Shown one piece after another: positions 35,034 to 44,900 of a DNA stretch of 64,000 nucleotides. The stretch is taken from the NCBI RefSeq assembly GCF_029639405.1, contig NZ_CP121274.1, forward strand, positions 310,001-374,000, given 5' to 3'. Under the pieces are notes generated by a model. The model saw nothing but the letters and a program-made list of their open reading frames with translations, had not been told where the DNA came from and did not search any database. This DNA comes from Microbacterium proteolyticum (GTDB taxonomy: Bacteria > Actinomycetota > Actinomycetes > Actinomycetales > Microbacteriaceae). Both the position numbers and the translations under genes were made by a program. Position 1 is the first letter of the stretch. Every line of letters begins with the position of its first letter.

Positions 35034-36476
35034 ATGGCGGCGACGCCCGACGAGGTGCGTATGTCGATGCGCGTACGCCGCATCGCTTTCCGAGCATGGG
35101 ACGGGCTGCGCGATCTGACCACGGCGTCCCCCGCTCGATTCGCGGTGCTGGTGTTCGTCATCCTGATCCTCCTGTTCACCGCGCTCTTCTCGCTCCCGGC
35201 CGCGGCCGCGGACGGCCAACGCACGCCGCTCGCCGACGCGCTGTTCACCGCCGTGTCCACCATCTGCGTGACCGGTCTGTCGACGGTGAACATGTACAGC
35301 CACTGGTCGCCGCTCGGGCACGTCATCACCTACCTGGGGGTGAACGTCGGCGCACTCGGCGTGCTCACCCTCGCCTCGATCCTGGGCCTCGTCATCTCCA
35401 AGCGCCTGGGCCTTCGGGCCAAGCTCATCGCCGCGGGCGACAGCAACCCGCTCCGCGCCCACGGCGGGCCGGTCAACGAGGGGCAGACGATCCGCCTGGG
35501 CGAGGTCGGCCAGCTGCTGCGCACCGTCGCGCTGTCCACCCTCGTCATCGAGGCCGGTCTCACGGTGCTGATCTATCCCTCGCTGGTCATCGGCGGGATC
35601 GACCCGCTCGTCGCCCTGTGGGAGGCGCCGTACTACGCCGCGATGGCGTTCACGAACACAGGCTTCATCCCCAACGCCGACGGCCTGACGCCGTTCGCGC
35701 AGGACTACTTCCTGCTGACCGTGCTCATGATCGGCGTGTTCCTCGGCTCGATCGGGTTCCCGGTGATCTTCACGCTGTGGCGCCACTGGTGGCGGTTCCG
35801 GCTGTGGTCGCTGCACGCGAAGCTGACGATTATCACGACCGTGGTCCTCTTCTTCGCCGGCGCCGGCGTCATTCTGCTGCTGGAATACGACAACCCCCTC
35901 ACCTTCGGAAGCATGGACGCGTGGGACACCACGTTCCAGGCGTTCTTCCTGTCGGCCATGACCCGGTCCGGAGGCTTCTCCGTCGTCGACATCGGCGATC
36001 TCAACGGTGCCACGCTCATCGTCGGATCCATGCTCATGTTCGTCGGCGGGGGCTCGGCATCCACCGCCGGCGGCATCAAGGTCACGACGCTGGCCGTCCT
36101 CGCCCTCGCCGTGTTCTCGGAGGCGAAGGGGCGCCCGTCGGTGCAGGCGTTCGGGCGGCGCATCCCCAGCGACGTGCAGCGCGTGGCGCTCTCGGTCGTG
36201 GCGTGGGGGGCGACGATCGTGGCTATCTCCACGGTCACGATCAGCCGCATCACCGACGCCCCGATCGAATACGTGCTCTTCGACGTCATCTCCGGTTTCG
36301 CCACCGTGGGCCTGTCGACCGGACTCACCGCCGAACTCCCCGACCCGGCCGTGTACGTGCTGGCGCTCACGATGTTCATGGGGCGCATTGGTACTGTGAC
36401 TCTCGCCGCGGCCGTCGCGGCGTCCTCCCGTTCGCAGCTCTACGCGCTGCCCGTCGAAAGGCCGATCGTTGGTTGA
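35034..36476 (+). CDS. Potassium uptake protein TrkH/KtrB
   Basis: A 480-residue potassium channel-like transporter with four pore repeats. Selectivity-filter regions are STICVTGLSTVN (about residue 80), MAFTNTGFIPNADG (about 205), SAMTRSGGFSVVDIG (about 308) and SGFATVGLSTGL (about 422). Ten or so helices. The length and N-terminus fit KtrB/TrkH of Gram-positives. ATG 35034 has AAGGGAG upstream. It forms a unit with the NAD-binding TrkA-like gene, overlapping it by eight bases. Confidence 0.92.
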   Translation: MAATPDEVRMSMRVRRIAFRAWDGLRDLTTASPARFAVLVFVILILLFTALFSLPAAAADGQRTPLADALFTAVSTICVTGLSTVNMYSHWSPLGHVITYLGVNVGALGVLTLASILGLVISKRLGLRAKLIAAGDSNPLRAHGGPVNEGQTIRLGEVGQLLRTVALSTLVIEAGLTVLIYPSLVIGGIDPLVALWEAPYYAAMAFTNTGFIPNADGLTPFAQDYFLLTVLMIGVFLGSIGFPVIFTLWRHWWRFRLWSLHAKLTIITTVVLFFAGAGVILLLEYDNPLTFGSMDAWDTTFQAFFLSAMTRSGGFSVVDIGDLNGATLIVGSMLMFVGGGSASTAGGIKVTTLAVLALAVFSEAKGRPSVQAFGRRIPSDVQRVALSVVAWGATIVAISTVTISRITDAPIEYVLFDVISGFATVGLSTGLTAELPDPAVYVLALTMFMGRIGTVTLAAAVAASSRSQLYALPVERPIVG

Positions 36477-37140
36477 ACGGATCCGCAGCGACGCGCCCGT
36501 CCTCGTCATCGGCCTCGGGCGTTTCGGCGCGGCGTGCGCCGGCGAGCTGGACCGGCTGGACCGCGAGGTGCTCGCCGTCGACGGCAACCTCGACCTCGTC
36601 CAGAAGTGGTCCGAGCGCGTCACGCACGCCGTCCAGGCCGACGCGCGCAACATCGACGCACTGCGCCAGATCGGTGCGCAGGACTTCCAGGTCGCGGTCG
36701 TCGCGGTCGGGTCCCTGATCGAAGCGTCCGTGCTCATCACGGCGAATCTGGTCGACCTGAAGGTGCCCCAGATCTGGGCGAAGGCGGTGTCGCAGTCGCA
36801 CGGCAAGATCCTCGCCCGTGTCGGCGCGAACCACGTCATCTACCCCGAGGCCGAAGCCGGCGAGCGCGTCGCGCACCTCGTCAGCGGCCGCATGCTCGAC
36901 TTCATCCGCTTCGACGACGACTTCGTGCTCGCGAAGATGTACCCGCCGAAGCTCGTCCGCGGCGTCGGCCTGAACGAGTCGGGCGTGCGGACGAAGTACA
37001 ACGTGACGGTCGTCGGCGTGAAGAGCCCGGGCCGCCCCTTCCGCTACGCGGAGGCGAACACCATCGTCACCAACCACGACCTCATCATCGTCTCGGGCAC
37101 CAACAGCGACATCGAGCGGTTCGCGGCGCTGGATCGCTGA
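36469..37140 (+). CDS. TrkA/KtrA-type potassium channel regulator
   Basis: A 223-residue RCK protein. The Rossmann domain begins VLVIGLGRFGAACAGELDRLDREVLAVDGN (first glycine near residue 15) with the acidic end of strand 2 binding ribose. A C-terminal RCK_C subdomain (GVRTKYNVTVVGVKSPG) starts near residue 165. The start is TTG 36469, eight bases inside trkH with AAAGG upstream, so translation is coupled. It gates the TrkH pore in response to nucleotides. Confidence 0.9.
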   Translation: MVERIRSDAPVLVIGLGRFGAACAGELDRLDREVLAVDGNLDLVQKWSERVTHAVQADARNIDALRQIGAQDFQVAVVAVGSLIEASVLITANLVDLKVPQIWAKAVSQSHGKILARVGANHVIYPEAEAGERVAHLVSGRMLDFIRFDDDFVLAKMYPPKLVRGVGLNESGVRTKYNVTVVGVKSPGRPFRYAEANTIVTNHDLIIVSGTNSDIERFAALDR

Positions 37141-37183
37141 CCGCTGCGCGCCCGCGGCTCTGACCGCCCGACGTCCCGTTCTT

Positions 37184-37250
37184 CGATAAACGCGATCGGC
37201 GACGAGAAACGCGTGCGCAGCACGTTTCTGGCCGCGAGAAGCGTTTATCG
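37184..37250. terminator. Nested hairpin in convergent gap
   Basis: Outer arms CGATAAACGC (37184-37193) and GCGTTTATCG (37241-37250), inner arms AGAAACG (37205-37211) and CGTTTCT (37223-37229). It sits between the converging trkA and DUF1905 genes. No U-run follows, so it is either a bidirectional terminator or a palindromic repeat. Confidence 0.55.
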
Positions 37251-37267
37251 CGGGAGAGGGGATGCCG

Positions 37268-37555
37268 TCAGGCGTCGATCTCCAGCGCGACGGTGACGAC
37301 GTCGTCGACGCCGAGGTGCTCGGCATCCTGCAGCGCTTTCTTGATCGGCACGATGTAAGCGCCGTCCTTCGGCCAGAGCGCCGTGGTCACCCGCGTCTCC
37401 CCGATCGTGACGGCGGCGGGGATCATGCCCCAGCCGTAGGTGACCACGGGGGCGACCTCGGCGATCGCCGCGGCCTCGACGGGCGGCACGGTGACGAAGT
37501 GGTACGGCGCGGGTCCGCGCCAGTACCAGATCGGTCCCTCGAACCTCAGGCGCAT
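37268..37555 (-). CDS. DUF1905 domain protein
   Basis: A 95-residue beta-rich protein. Pattern: MRLRFEGPIWYWRGPAPYHFVTVPPVEAAAI, then GWGMIPAAVTIGETRVTTALWPKDGAYIVPIKKALQDAEHLGVDDVVTVALEI. This matches DUF1905, in which the WPK...YxxPIKK stretch is conserved. It lies one base after proC on the same strand, so it is probably co-transcribed. The function is unknown. Confidence 0.85.
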   Translation of the reverse strand: MRLRFEGPIWYWRGPAPYHFVTVPPVEAAAIAEVAPVVTYGWGMIPAAVTIGETRVTTALWPKDGAYIVPIKKALQDAEHLGVDDVVTVALEIDA

Positions 37556-37556
37556 G

Positions 37557-38402
37557 TCACGCCCCGGCGGCGAGTTCCTTCGCCCGCGCGAGCGCGGCCT
37601 CGGCCGCCGCGGTGAACGTGTCGTCGAGGTGCGCGTCCTGCAGCACCGCGACCGCGCGCTCGGTCGTGCCCTTCGGGCTGGTGACGCGGCGGCGGAGTTC
37701 GGCCGGATCCACGTCGGCGGATGCCAGCAGCGCCGTCGCGCCGATGAAGGTCTGCTCGGCCAGCAGACGTGCGGCGTCGTCGTCGAAGCCCATGCGGACC
37801 GCCGCCTTCGTGAACTCCTCGATGAGGAGGAACACGTACGCGGGCCCCGAACCCGAGATGGTGGAGAGCGCGTCGATCTGCGACTCCGGAACCTCGACGA
37901 CGTGGCCGACCGTCTCGAAGAGCGCTCGGACGAGCGCGACATCGTCCGCCGTCGCGTCGGCACCGGCGGCGAGACCGGTGACGCCCTTGCCGACGAGCGA
38001 GGGCGTGTTCGGCATCGAGCGCAGCGTCGCGACGCCCGCGCCGAGGTGCCGCGCGAAGGTCTCGAGGGTCACCCCGGCCGCGAGGCTGACCACGACCGCG
38101 CCGGGTCGGAGGTGCGGCGCGATCTCGTCGAGGAGATCGGGCACCATGGCGGGCTTCACGCCGATGAGGATCACGTCGGCGGATGCCGCGGCGGCGGTGT
38201 TGCCGTCGGGGACGGTCTCCAGCGCGACGCTGGTGACGCCCTCCAGCCCGGCGAGTTCGGCCGCTTTGGCCGCCGAACGGTTGGTGGCGGTCACTCCCCC
38301 GCCGGTGAGACCCGCGGCGACGAGTCCGCGCAGGATCGCGCCCCCCATGGAACCGGCGCCGAGGAACGCGAGCGGGGGCAGGGTGGGAGTGGCATCCGTC
38401 AT
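37557..38402 (-). CDS. proC: Pyrroline-5-carboxylate reductase
   Basis: A 281-residue enzyme catalysing the last step of proline synthesis. N-terminal NAD(P) turn FLGAGSMGGAILRGLV (about residue 13), VILIGVKPAMV in the Rossmann fold, RSMPNTPSLVGKG (about 128), and the C-terminal signature GSGPAYVFLLIEEFTKAAVRMG then RRRVTSPKGTT. A TAGACT box precedes the ATG by seven bases. Confidence 0.93.
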   Translation of the reverse strand: MTDATPTLPPLAFLGAGSMGGAILRGLVAAGLTGGGVTATNRSAAKAAELAGLEGVTSVALETVPDGNTAAAASADVILIGVKPAMVPDLLDEIAPHLRPGAVVVSLAAGVTLETFARHLGAGVATLRSMPNTPSLVGKGVTGLAAGADATADDVALVRALFETVGHVVEVPESQIDALSTISGSGPAYVFLLIEEFTKAAVRMGFDDDAARLLAEQTFIGATALLASADVDPAELRRRVTSPKGTTERAVAVLQDAHLDDTFTAAAEAALARAKELAAGA

Positions 38403-38409
38403 GCACGCA

Positions 38410-38415
38410 AGTCTA
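38410..38415 (-). promoter_or_regulatory. -10 box for proC
   Basis: TAGACT on the minus strand, 7 nt before the ATG at 38402. Confidence 0.5.
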
Positions 38416-38502
38416 CGAACCCTGAGTGCGGCCGATAGGGGCGCGCGTTAGAGTCGGAACGCGCCCGTAGCGGAGCGGACGCGAGTGACACGGAGGACCC
38501 CC

Positions 38503-39615
38503 ATGACTCTCTTCGACGGCATCACCTCACGCCTGGTCGAGACCGGTCGGCTGAGCGTCAACGTGCTCGAGCGCGCGACCGACGACCCCGCAACCTCACC
38601 CGAGCAGACCGTGGTGTTCGTCCACGGGAACGTCTCCTCGGCGCTGTTCTGGCAGGAGATCATGCAGGACCTGCCGAGCGACCTGCGCGTGCTCGCGGTC
38701 GACCTGCGCGGCTTCGGCGGAACAGAGCACACCCCGATCGACGCGACCCGCGGCGTCCGCGACTTCAGCGACGACCTCCACGCGACCCTGAGCGCCCTCG
38801 GCATCCCGACCGCGCACCTGGTGGGCTGGTCGATGGGCGGCGGCGTCGTCCTGCAGTACGCGCTGGACCACCCCGTCCTCTCCCTCACCCTGCAGGCGCC
38901 GGTGTCGCCCTACGGATTCGGCGGAACGCGCCGCGACGGGTCCCGACTCACCGACGACGACGCGGGAGTCGGCGCCGGCGGCGCGAACCCCGACTTCGTG
39001 CAACGCCTCATCGACCACGACACGACCGACGAGGCCCCCACCTCTCCGCGCTCGGTCTTCCGGTCGGGGTACGTCGCTCCCGGCTACACGAGCGAGCACG
39101 AGGACGCCTGGGTCGAGTCGATGCTCACGACCTCCACCGCGGGCGGGAACTACCCCGGGGATGCCGTGGCATCGCCGAACTGGCCGGGTTTCGCCGCCGG
39201 GAAGATCGGCGTGCTCAACACCATGGCGCCGAAGCACTTCGATGTCTCGGGCATCGTCGACCTCGCCGAGAAGCCCCCGATCCTGTGGATCCACGGCACG
39301 GCCGACGCGATCGTCTCGGACGCCTCGTTCTACGACTTCAACCACCTCGGCGCCCTCGGCATCATTCCGGACTGGCCGGGCGAGGACGCGGCCCCGGCGC
39401 AGCCGATGGTGTCGCAGACCCGCGACGTGCTGGACGCGTACGCCGCCGCCGGCGGGGACGTCACCGAGATCGCCGTGGAGGGCGCCGGCCACGCGCCCCA
39501 TCTCGAGCGCCCGGCGCAGTTCCGCCAGGCTCTGCTGACGGTGATCGGGTACGTGGGTCGCCCCGCCGACCCTGCCCCGCCCACCGAGGCGATCATCCTG
39601 CGTTCGGCCGACTGA
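38503..39615 (+). CDS. Alpha/beta hydrolase
   Basis: A 370-residue alpha/beta hydrolase. Oxyanion motif VFVHGNVSSALFW (about residue 40), nucleophile elbow GWSMGGG with Ser near residue 109, an acidic residue in ILWIHGTADAIVSD, and histidine in GAGHAPHLERP near 335. A long lid between 140 and 250 is Asp/Ser-rich. ATG 38503 has GGAGG upstream. It is followed nine bases later by an LLM oxidoreductase, so the two may act on one substrate. That substrate is unknown. Confidence 0.85.
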   Translation: MTLFDGITSRLVETGRLSVNVLERATDDPATSPEQTVVFVHGNVSSALFWQEIMQDLPSDLRVLAVDLRGFGGTEHTPIDATRGVRDFSDDLHATLSALGIPTAHLVGWSMGGGVVLQYALDHPVLSLTLQAPVSPYGFGGTRRDGSRLTDDDAGVGAGGANPDFVQRLIDHDTTDEAPTSPRSVFRSGYVAPGYTSEHEDAWVESMLTTSTAGGNYPGDAVASPNWPGFAAGKIGVLNTMAPKHFDVSGIVDLAEKPPILWIHGTADAIVSDASFYDFNHLGALGIIPDWPGEDAAPAQPMVSQTRDVLDAYAAAGGDVTEIAVEGAGHAPHLERPAQFRQALLTVIGYVGRPADPAPPTEAIILRSAD

Positions 39616-39624
39616 GAGGTCCCC

Positions 39625-40554
39625 GTGGAGTACTGCCTCTTCACCGAGCCCCAGCAGGGGTTCTCCTACGACGATCAGCTCGCGTTCGCGCGATCGGCCG
39701 AAACCCACGGCCTCGACGGATTCTTCCGCTCCGACCACTACCTGCGGATGGGCGAGGGCGACCCGCTGCCCGGCCCCACCGACGCGTGGACCACGCTCGC
39801 GGGCCTCGCCCGCGAGACGTCCCGCATCCGGCTCGGCACCCTGGTGTCGTCGGTGACGTACCGCGTGCCCGGCATCCTGGCGATCCAGGTCGCGCAGGTC
39901 GACGCCATGTCGGGCGGTCGGGTCGAACTCGGCCTCGGCACGGGCTGGTTCGAAGCGGAGCATGCCGCCTACGGCATCCCCTTCCCGCCGAAGCGGTTCG
40001 ATCTGCTCGAGGAGCAGCTCGCCATCGTCACGGGGCTGTGGTCGACGCCGGCTGGTGAGACCTTCTCGTTCGAGGGCGCGAATTACCGCCTGGATGCCGC
40101 CCCCGCGCTGCCCAAGCCCGTCCAGTCACCCGTGCCGGTGATCGTCGGCGGCGGCGGCCCCAAGCGGACGCCCGCCCTCGCGGCGCGGTTCGCGACCGAG
40201 TTCAACATCGGGTTCGTCCCGGAGGACGTCGTGGCCGAGAAGTTCGCCGTCGTCCGCGCCGCGTGCGAGGACATCGGACGCGACCCCGCGTCGCTGAAGT
40301 TCTCGGTCGCACTGCCCACCATCGTCGGCGCGGACGACGCCGCGATCGAACGCCGCGCGGCCGCGATCGGCCAGACGCGCGCGCAGTTCGACAACGGCGC
40401 CAACCTGATCGGTCGACCGGAGCAGATCGCCGAGAAGGTCGAGCGTCTGCGGGATCTCGGTGCGGAACGCGTGTACTTCCAGCTCCTCGACCTGCGCGAC
40501 ATCGATCACGCCGACGAGGTCGGCACCGAGCTGCTGCCGCTGCTACCGCGCTGA
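39625..40554 (+). CDS. LLM class F420-dependent oxidoreductase
   Basis: A 309-residue luciferase-like TIM-barrel protein. GLDGFFRSDHYLRMGEGDPLPGPTDAWTTLAGLARETSRIRLGTLV is the typical N-terminal block, then MSGGRVELGLGTGWFEAEH, and PVPVIVGGGGPKRTPALAARFATEFN for the cofactor. The GTG start is preceded by GAGAGG. It resembles F420-dependent members of the TIGR03560-like group; the F420 assignment is by resemblance only. Confidence 0.82.
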   Translation: MEYCLFTEPQQGFSYDDQLAFARSAETHGLDGFFRSDHYLRMGEGDPLPGPTDAWTTLAGLARETSRIRLGTLVSSVTYRVPGILAIQVAQVDAMSGGRVELGLGTGWFEAEHAAYGIPFPPKRFDLLEEQLAIVTGLWSTPAGETFSFEGANYRLDAAPALPKPVQSPVPVIVGGGGPKRTPALAARFATEFNIGFVPEDVVAEKFAVVRAACEDIGRDPASLKFSVALPTIVGADDAAIERRAAAIGQTRAQFDNGANLIGRPEQIAEKVERLRDLGAERVYFQLLDLRDIDHADEVGTELLPLLPR

Positions 40555-40569
40555 GTCGCGCCGGCGCGG

Positions 40570-41034
40570 TCAGTCGCGACGGGTCTCGAAGAAGTCCCGC
40601 AGCAGAGCGGATGCCGCGGTCTCGGCGACCCCGCCGACCACCTCGACGCGGTGCGGCAGACGCCGGTCGCGCAGGACGTCGTAGAGCGACCCGGCGGCAC
40701 CGGCCTTGGCATCCCATGATCCGAAGACCACGCGCGGCACGCGCGCCTGCAGGATCGCCCCCGCGCACATGACGCACGGTTCGAGCGTGACCACGAGCGT
40801 GCACCCGGCGAGGTGCCACGTGCCCGCGTGCGCGGCGGCCGCGCGCAGGGCGACGACCTCGGCGTGGGCGGTGGGGTCGTTCGTCGCCTCGCGGAGGTTG
40901 CGTCCCTCGCCGATCACGCGTCCGTCGGCGTCGATGACGACGGCGCCGACGGGCACATCCTCGTGCGCGGAGGCCTCGGCGGCGAGCGCGAGGGCCCGCT
41001 GCATCGCGGCGAGGTCGGCGGCGGTGGGGGTCAC
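40570..41034 (-). CDS. tadA: tRNA adenosine(34) deaminase
   Basis: A 154-residue zinc deaminase converting A34 to inosine in tRNA-Arg(ACG). The catalytic HAE is in [11 protein letters not shown] near residue 53, and the zinc cysteines are in [17 protein letters not shown] near 85-88. Downstream [18 protein letters not shown] is characteristic of TadA. The GTG start has CGGAG upstream. It converges on the LLM gene and is divergent from upp. Confidence 0.92.
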   Translation of the reverse strand: MTPTAADLAAMQRALALAAEASAHEDVPVGAVVIDADGRVIGEGRNLREATNDPTAHAEVVALRAAAAHAGTWHLAGCTLVVTLEPCVMCAGAILQARVPRVVFGSWDAKAGAAGSLYDVLRDRRLPHRVEVVGGVAETAASALLRDFFETRRD

Positions 41035-41077
41035 GGTGCTCCGGAAAGACGGGGGCGGACTCTCGGGGTCGAGCGGC

Positions 41078-41083
41078 TAGCCT
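41078..41083 (+). promoter_or_regulatory. -10 box for upp
   Basis: TAGCCT lies 7 nt before the ATG at 41091, giving a leaderless start. Confidence 0.5.
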
Positions 41084-41090
41084 TGAGCCT

Positions 41091-41723
41091 ATGCGTGTCC
41101 ACGTCGCCGACCACCCCCTCATCACCCACAAGCTCACGGTGCTGCGTGACCGGCAGACCTCGTCGCCGGTCTTCCGTCAGCTCACCGAGGAGCTGGTGAC
41201 GCTGCTGGCGTACGAAGCCACCCGCAACGTGCGCGTGGACCCGATCGAGATCCAGACCCCGGTGACGACCACCCAGGGTGTGAAGATCAGCGAGCCGCGA
41301 CCCATCGTCGTGCCGATCCTGCGCGCGGGCCTGGGCATGCTCGAGGGGATGGTGAAGCTCCTCCCCACCGCCGAGGTCGGTTTCCTGGGCATGGTCCGCG
41401 ACGAGGAGACCTTCCAGCCCACCACCTACGCCGAGCGCCTGCCCGACGATCTCAGCGACCGCCAGTGCTTCGTGCTCGACCCGATGCTCGCGACCGGCGG
41501 CTCGCTCGGCGCGGCCATCACATTCCTCTTCAACCGCGGCGCACAGGACGTGACGGCGATCTGCCTGCTCGGCGCCCCCGAGGGCGTCGCCGCGATCGAG
41601 AAGCAGGTCGAAGGACACGACGTCACCCTCGTGCTCGGCGCCCTCGACGAGCGCCTGAACGAGAAGGGCTACATCGTGCCCGGGCTCGGCGACGCCGGCG
41701 ACCGCCTCTACGGCACGGCCTGA
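41091..41723 (+). CDS. upp: Uracil phosphoribosyltransferase
   Basis: A 210-residue pyrimidine salvage enzyme making UMP from uracil and PRPP. The motif [14 protein letters not shown] (about residue 73), the PRPP loop [18 protein letters not shown] (about residue 125) and the C-terminal uracil-binding [16 protein letters not shown] are all intact. tadA and upp are commonly adjacent in actinobacteria. Confidence 0.94.
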   Translation: MRVHVADHPLITHKLTVLRDRQTSSPVFRQLTEELVTLLAYEATRNVRVDPIEIQTPVTTTQGVKISEPRPIVVPILRAGLGMLEGMVKLLPTAEVGFLGMVRDEETFQPTTYAERLPDDLSDRQCFVLDPMLATGGSLGAAITFLFNRGAQDVTAICLLGAPEGVAAIEKQVEGHDVTLVLGALDERLNEKGYIVPGLGDAGDRLYGTA

Positions 41724-41787
41724 CGCCTGTCGGCCCGGTCCGACGCTGCGTGGCCTGACGCCGCGCGGCCGGTCCGACGCTGCGTGG
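41719..41787. repeat. Tandem 35-bp duplication after upp
   Basis: CCTGACGCC...GGTCCGACGCTGCGTGG occurs twice in direct tandem, the first copy spanning the upp stop codon. The 20-bp core CGGTCCGACGCTGCGTGGCC is at 41736-41755 and 41770-41789 with a 34-bp period. Confidence 0.75.
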
Positions 41788-41798
41788 CCGGAGCCTCC

Positions 41799-41868
41799 GG
41801 TTTGGGGCGCGATTTGCGCTTTGGGGCGGGTATTTTCGCGCCCCAAAGCGCTAAATACGCCCCAAACC
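41799..41868. repeat. Nested double palindrome
   Basis: Outer arms GGTTTGGGGCG (41799-41809) and its complement (41858-41868). Inner arms GCGCTTTGGGGCG (41816-41828) and its complement (41839-41851). All pair perfectly. It sits in the convergent upp/helicase gap, contains unusual AT-rich stretches, and may also act as a bidirectional terminator. Confidence 0.8.
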
Positions 41869-41910
41869 CGGAACACGCGTACGCGGGGCGGTCGAGCGCG
41901 CGCGGGAGCA

Positions 41911-41950
41911 ACCGGCGCGGAAGCGACCGGCGCGGAAGCGACCGGCGCGG
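41911..41950. repeat. 15-bp tandem repeat
   Basis: ACCGGCGCGGAAGCG repeated 2.7 times. With the two repeats above, it fills most of the 275-bp gap 41724-41998; no gene is visible there. Confidence 0.8.
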
Positions 41951-41998
41951 GACTCGCCGTGCGCGGGTCGCGCTGTCGGCGAGGAGCGTCTCGCGGCG

Positions 41999-44900
41999 TC
42001 AGCCGTCGGCACCGACCAAGCGAGCGAAGGCGCTCAGACGCGCGACGCCCTCGGGCGTGCGGGGCAGGTCGTCGAGCAGGGCGGGCGAGAACAGGACGAA
42101 CGCCGCCTGCATCGCCCGCGAGATCGCGACGTTGATGCGGTTGCGCAGAAGCAGGAACTCCAGTCCTCGCGGAGCCTCGCGTCCGGAGGACGCCGCGAGA
42201 GTGAGGATCGCGACCACAGCTTCCTTGCCCTGGAACCGGTCGACCGTGCCCACCGGCACGTCGGCGAAACCTGCCGCCGCGAGAGCCTCTTCCACCTCGA
42301 CCTGCTGCGCGTTGTACGGCGTGATCACGATGATGTCGTCGGCGCGCAGCGGCCGCGGCGGATGGACCACGGCGGCATCGCCGACACCGCCGTCGGCACC
42401 CGTCCACTCGCGACCGACGAGGTCGGTGACGAGGGCGACGACGGCCGCCGCCTCCTCGGGCGAGGATGTCGCATTGCCGTGGTGCCGGACCGGAACCGCA
42501 CGGAGCCCGGGCTCGACACCGGCGAGGGACCGCAGCGCCGTGGACGGGTGTGCGGCGAGACGCCCCTCGTAGGAGAGACGCGACACCGGTGCCGCGACCG
42601 CCGGGTGCATGCGGCGCGTCCGCGCGAGGAAGTACCCGAACTCGGGCGGCACCACCTCGGCGCCGTCGACGACCCACCCGAGAGCCGAAGTGTCCACCGG
42701 CTCGGGATGGGTGCCCTGGCTGACTTGCGGCAGCTGCTGAGGGTCGCCGAGAAGCAGCAGGCGCGGTGACGCGAGCGAAACGGCGATCGTGGATGCCAGC
42801 GAGAACTGCCCCGCCTCGTCGATCACGAGGAGGTCGAGACTGCCGCGCGGGATGCGCCCCTCGTGGCTGAAGTCCCACGCCGTCCCCCCGACGACGAAGC
42901 CGTGCGCGGCGTTCTCGGCGGCGAAGGCGGGGACGCCGTTCTTCGGCAGCACGGTGAACGAGTGCTCCGCGCCCGGGTCTTTCGGGGCCTTGCCGACCCT
43001 GCCCGCGGGGACGCCCGCGGAGATGACCTGGTCGAGCATGTGCTCGACGGTCGCGTGGGACTGCGCCACGACCCCGACGCGGTAACCGCGTTCGGCCACC
43101 AACCGGGCGATGACGTGCGACCCGACGTAGGTCTTGCCGGTTCCGGGGGGTCCCTGCACGGCGAGGTAGCTGCGGTCGAGGTCGGCGACGCTCCGCGCGA
43201 TCGCGGAGACCTCGTCGTCTCCGGCGCCCCCGTGGATCGAGGTCACCGGCGTCAGAGCACCGGAACGGGTCCGCGGCGGCCGGCGGCGGAGGATGTCGGC
43301 CGCAGGTCCCTCCGGGAGGGCGGGGGCCGCGGCCAGAACGGCATCCGCCCACGCGTCGATCGCCTTCTGCTGGTTTCCGGCGCGCGGCGGGGCGGGCGGC
43401 GTGAGAGCGAGCGGAAGGGTGTCCCAGGTCACCCCGTCGACGGCCACCTCCTCGATCATGGCGCCGTCGTCGAGGACCTCCCGTACCGTCACCCGCCGGG
43501 CCCCGTGGATCCACCGGGGCCGGACCTCGAGCGGGAACGGCGCCGGCAGGTCGTAGACGGCGAACGGTTCGGCATCCACCGACAGCCGACTGCCGGGGGC
43601 GACCTCGCCCCGCACCTCGACGAGGCGCCGCTCGGCGCCACGACCCGACTCCGAAATGTGCCAGTCGGCGACGACCCGCGAGCGAGCGGCATCGACGACG
43701 ATCACGTCGCGGGTGTCCTCCCAGATCGAGACCGGCTCGCGCAGGCGGAGGAAGTGGGTCGCCCAGTACGTCTTCTCTTCGCGCGGGTAGTAGTCGATCG
43801 CGGCGGCGGCAAGGCGCAGGGCCGTCGCGTCGGGTTCGGCGGCGTCGGCCGCCCAGCGTTGCAGCTCCGTCGCGCGCAGCGACGGCTCGTACGCCTGCTC
43901 GTCCGGTTCGGCCCCGCGCGCGGGCATCGCCCCGCCCTCGCGCGCCCGCTCGACGAGCCAGTCGCGCAGGCGGCGGGTGGAGACGCAGTCGTAACGGTTG
44001 TAGTCGGCCAGGTCGTCGAGCACCCGCTGGGCGGCTTCGGCCTCGCCGTCGGCGGCGAGCGCGCGGGCTTCGACGTACTTCACGATGGAGTCGTCGCCGC
44101 GCTGCACGTCGCTGGTGCGCACCTCGTCGCCCATGTACAACGGCTCGAGCTTCTTGATCGAGTACGAGCGCGACCCCACCCGCAGCGCGCGGCGCACGAC
44201 CGGGTACAGGTCGACGAAGACGCCGTCGCGCAGCAGCCGGTCGACGTCGGCCTCGCGCACGCCGTAGCGAGCCGCCATTGTCAGCAGGTGCGTGGGTTCG
44301 TACGGCGCGTAGTGGTAGATGTGCATGCCGGGGAACTGCTCGCGGCGCACGGCCACCATGTCGAGGAAGCGCTCGAGCGCCACCCGTTCCTCGGCGAACG
44401 TGTGCGCCCACAGCGCTCCGTAGCGTTCGCGGGTGTCGACCCAGCCGAACAGGTATTCGATGCCCCACTGCTCCCGGTCGCCCTCGGTGTACAGCGGGTC
44501 GCCCTCGAAGTCGAAGAACAGGTCGCCGTGGTCGGGGCGGGGCAGCACACCGAGGGCTTTGGGCGCCACGACCTCGAACGTCGGCACGACGTGGTCGCCC
44601 TCCGAACCGTCGCCGGCCGGGCTCTCGAGCTGCAGGCGCGCCTGCGTCCGGAGCGAGACGAAGGTGTCGACGCTCATGCCGGCGGGCGGGGCGGGTGCGG
44701 ACGCCAGCGCGTCGATCGTGTCGACGCCCGCAGCCCGCAGGCGGTCGCGCTGGACGGGCCGCATGCCGGCGACGAGCAGCAGGTCGCGGTGGGCGACGAC
44801 CTCGATCTCGCAGGTCGGGCAGCGTCCGCACGCGAGAACGGCGAGCTCGCCCCGCGGGTCGCCCCAGGGGATCACCGGCCCCGCCGTTCCGAGCGACACC

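Noticed and set aside
36469..36476. Frameshift between trkH and trkA
   Set aside because: The eight-base overlap with a TTG start preceded by AAAGG is normal translational coupling; both proteins are full length.
34944..36839. 631-codon minus-strand frame over trkH
   Set aside because: Antisense of trkH/trkA, whose pore and Rossmann motifs are clear.
41911..41950. Origin iterons
   Set aside because: Only 2.7 copies of a GC-rich unit, no DnaA-box-like or AT-rich region, and no replication gene nearby.
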